The position numbers were made by a program, and so were the translations under genes. 7,573 nucleotides of DNA from Planctomycetota bacterium (GTDB taxonomy: Bacteria > Planctomycetota > Planctomycetia > Pirellulales > S012-138). The DNA lies in contig JALSGI010000125.1 of NCBI GenBank assembly GCA_026982835.1, positions 1-7,573 of the forward strand, given 5' to 3'. Of the stretch, positions 6,481 through 7,573 are shown in pieces; position 1 is the stretch's first letter, and the number at the start of each line of letters is the position of its first letter. The notes beneath the pieces are model-generated. The model was not told the DNA's origin. It searched no databases and was given only the letters and a program-made list of their open reading frames with translations.

Positions 6481-6704
6481 CGCCCTGCTGCCTGTCTCCT
6501 GCCCCTTGAGGCCTTCCCCTGCCGAGACCTTCCGCCGGTTTTACGCGCGCAGAGCCAGCCGTGGGGGATGACGGCACGCTGGCCGCGTGGCCAAGGGATC
6601 GGCCGGGGCACCGGGGCGGAGCGTCTCTTTTGCACTTGCCCTGAGCCGGACTGCCAAACCCTGGCACCTGCCGGCCCCAGGAGGGAATGGTTTCGTTTTT
6701 TTCC

Positions 6705-6722
6705 GCGGCGCTGCCGCGCCGC
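6705..6722. repeat. Perfect 7-bp GC inverted repeat preceded by a T7 run
   Basis: GCGGCGC (6705-6711) and GCGCCGC (6716-6722) pair around TGCC. Seven T residues (6696-6702) lie immediately left of the stem on the + strand. The order T run then stem is the reverse of a rightward intrinsic terminator, and leftward reading gives stem then A run, so it terminates neither strand by the classical mechanism. Confidence 0.45.
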
Positions 6723-6770
6723 CGAAGCTGCGTGTTCTAGCTCCATCCGTGCAATCCGATCGTTTCTGCA

Positions 6771-6775
6771 AGAGG
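6771..6775 (+). promoter_or_regulatory. Ribosome binding site of the SulP transporter
   Basis: AGAGG is followed by a 9-base spacer and the ATG at 6785, supporting that start. Confidence 0.5.
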
Positions 6776-6784
6776 TGCTGCACC

Positions 6785-7573
6785 ATGAAAAACTCCGCCG
6801 ATGTTCGTTCCCGACCCGCTGAATTGCTTCGTCCTACAGGAAACGGTCCCTGGAAATGGTTCTTGCGTTCCCTGCGCGAGCTGAACCCCTGGAACAATCT
6901 CAAGCACTGGGGGCGCAATCCCAAGCAGGACGTGCTGGCCGGAGCCACCGTGGCCGTCATTTCGGTGCCGATGGCGATGGCCTTCGGGGTGGCTTCGGGG
7001 CTGGGGGCGGCCACCGGCGTCTGGGGCACCATCTGCGGAGGGATCTTCGTAGGGCTGTTCGGGGGTTGCACGGTGGGCATCAGCGGACCCACCTCCCCCA
7101 AGGTGGTGCAGCTGGCCATGGTGATGAAAGACCACATGCTGCCCGACGGCAGCCCCGACCTGGTCTTTGCCTTCACCTTGGTGTTTCTCAGCGGCATCGT
7201 GGTGCTGCTGATGGGGCTGTTGCGCGTGGGGCGGTTGGTCTATTACACGCCCTATTCGGTGGTGTCGGGTTTCATGTGCGGCATCGGGGTGATTTTGATC
7301 GTGCTGGAGATCAATCCCATGCTGGGCCTGCCCGGAGCCCCTTCGCTGCGGGAGGCGATCCTGGGCATTCCGCACGCGGTGGCCCACATGCACTGGCCCG
7401 CCGCTGTGGTCTCCGGGGTGACGTTTGCCAGCATCGTGGTGTGGGAGAAGTTCCGGCCCAAGAAGATGGAGTGGTTCCCCGCCCCGTTGCTGGGTCTGGC
7501 CGTGGGGATTTCCCTGCCGCTGGTCGGCCCCGCGCTGGGACTCCCGCTGGAGGTGGAAATGGTCAAGATGACC
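6785..7573 (+). CDS. SulP/SLC26-family anion transporter, 3'-truncated by window edge
   Basis: The frame opens at ATG 6785 and stays open for 263 codons to the window end; family members usually have 500-750 residues. A hydrophilic N-terminus of about 48 residues precedes DVLAGATVAVISVPMAMAFG (49-68), the SulP first transmembrane segment with the conserved P.AMAF pattern. Next comes a Gly-rich second segment (78-95), then SGPTSPKVV (100-108), matching the GPTA anion-site motif at the start of TM3. LLRVGRLVYYTPYSVVSGFM (145-164) and FPAPLLGLAVGI (231-242) are further family landmarks. These proteins carry sulfate, bicarbonate or other anions across the inner membrane, often with sodium or protons. 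The C-terminal STAS domain, if present, lies beyond the edge. Substrate cannot be assigned: neither a carbonic anhydrase nor sulfate-assimilation genes are visible nearby. It follows the small membrane protein on the same strand. Confidence 0.94.
   Translation, partial: MKNSADVRSRPAELLRPTGNGPWKWFLRSLRELNPWNNLKHWGRNPKQDVLAGATVAVISVPMAMAFGVASGLGAATGVWGTICGGIFVGLFGGCTVGISGPTSPKVVQLAMVMKDHMLPDGSPDLVFAFTLVFLSGIVVLLMGLLRVGRLVYYTPYSVVSGFMCGIGVILIVLEINPMLGLPGAPSLREAILGIPHAVAHMHWPAAVVSGVTFASIVVWEKFRPKKMEWFPAPLLGLAVGISLPLVGPALGLPLEVEMVKMT

Larger units (their letters stand above)
6481..6784. other. 304-base intergenic region with two GC hairpins and no gene
   Basis: This gap separates the small membrane protein from the transporter. 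The first stem, GCCAG-C-CGTG (6554-6563) with CACGCTGGC (6575-6583), has nine pairs and one bulged C. The second is described at 6705-6722. Neither is followed by a T tract, so I see no intrinsic terminator between the two genes. An 84-codon frame (6568-6822) overlaps the transporter start and has no protein-like features; it is rejected. No clear promoter was found, and the transporter ribosome binding site ends the region. Confidence 0.45.

Overview
This 7.6-kb window is GC-rich and gene-dense and looks like chromosome from a member of the Planctomycetota. The main evidence is a full-length DUF1559 protein, a family expanded in that phylum. The aminotransferase and homocysteine S-methyltransferase also resemble planctomycete versions. 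Placement within the order Pirellulales is only a guess. There are no rRNA or tRNA genes, CRISPR arrays, transposases or phage genes. The content is mostly metabolic and transport genes, not an obvious accessory island.

Layout from left to right. (1) 1-1287 (+) is the C-terminal three quarters of a YtcJ-like amidohydrolase cut by the window edge. (2) It converges on a secreted DUF1559 protein at 1330-3009 (-); the 42-base gap and the DUF1559 stop codon contain overlapping palindromes. (3) 3025-3499 is a 475-base gap with no convincing gene and one strong GC hairpin. (4) 3500-4807 (-) is a fold-type I PLP aminotransferase, and 4961-5884 (-) is a homocysteine S-methyltransferase. They lie in the same direction 153 bases apart, with the methyltransferase upstream, and may be co-transcribed. 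(5) 5885-6150 is a divergent intergenic region with a consensus -35 box, a perfect 7-bp inverted repeat and further stem-loops. (6) 6151-6480 (+) is a probable 109-residue single-pass membrane protein rich in cysteine, of unknown function. (7) After a 304-base gap, 6785-7573 (+) is the N-terminal part of a SulP/SLC26-family anion transporter that runs off the right edge.

How the genes may work together: the methyltransferase makes methionine from homocysteine, and the aminotransferase acts on an amino acid or 2-oxo acid not identifiable from sequence. A shared role in methionine or sulfur amino-acid metabolism is possible but inferred only from adjacency. The small membrane protein and the transporter share a strand and could be functionally linked, but no transcript is proven.

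I found no clear new multi-gene system. The least explained features are the small Cys-rich membrane protein with its potentially structured leader, and GC palindromes found in every intergenic gap.
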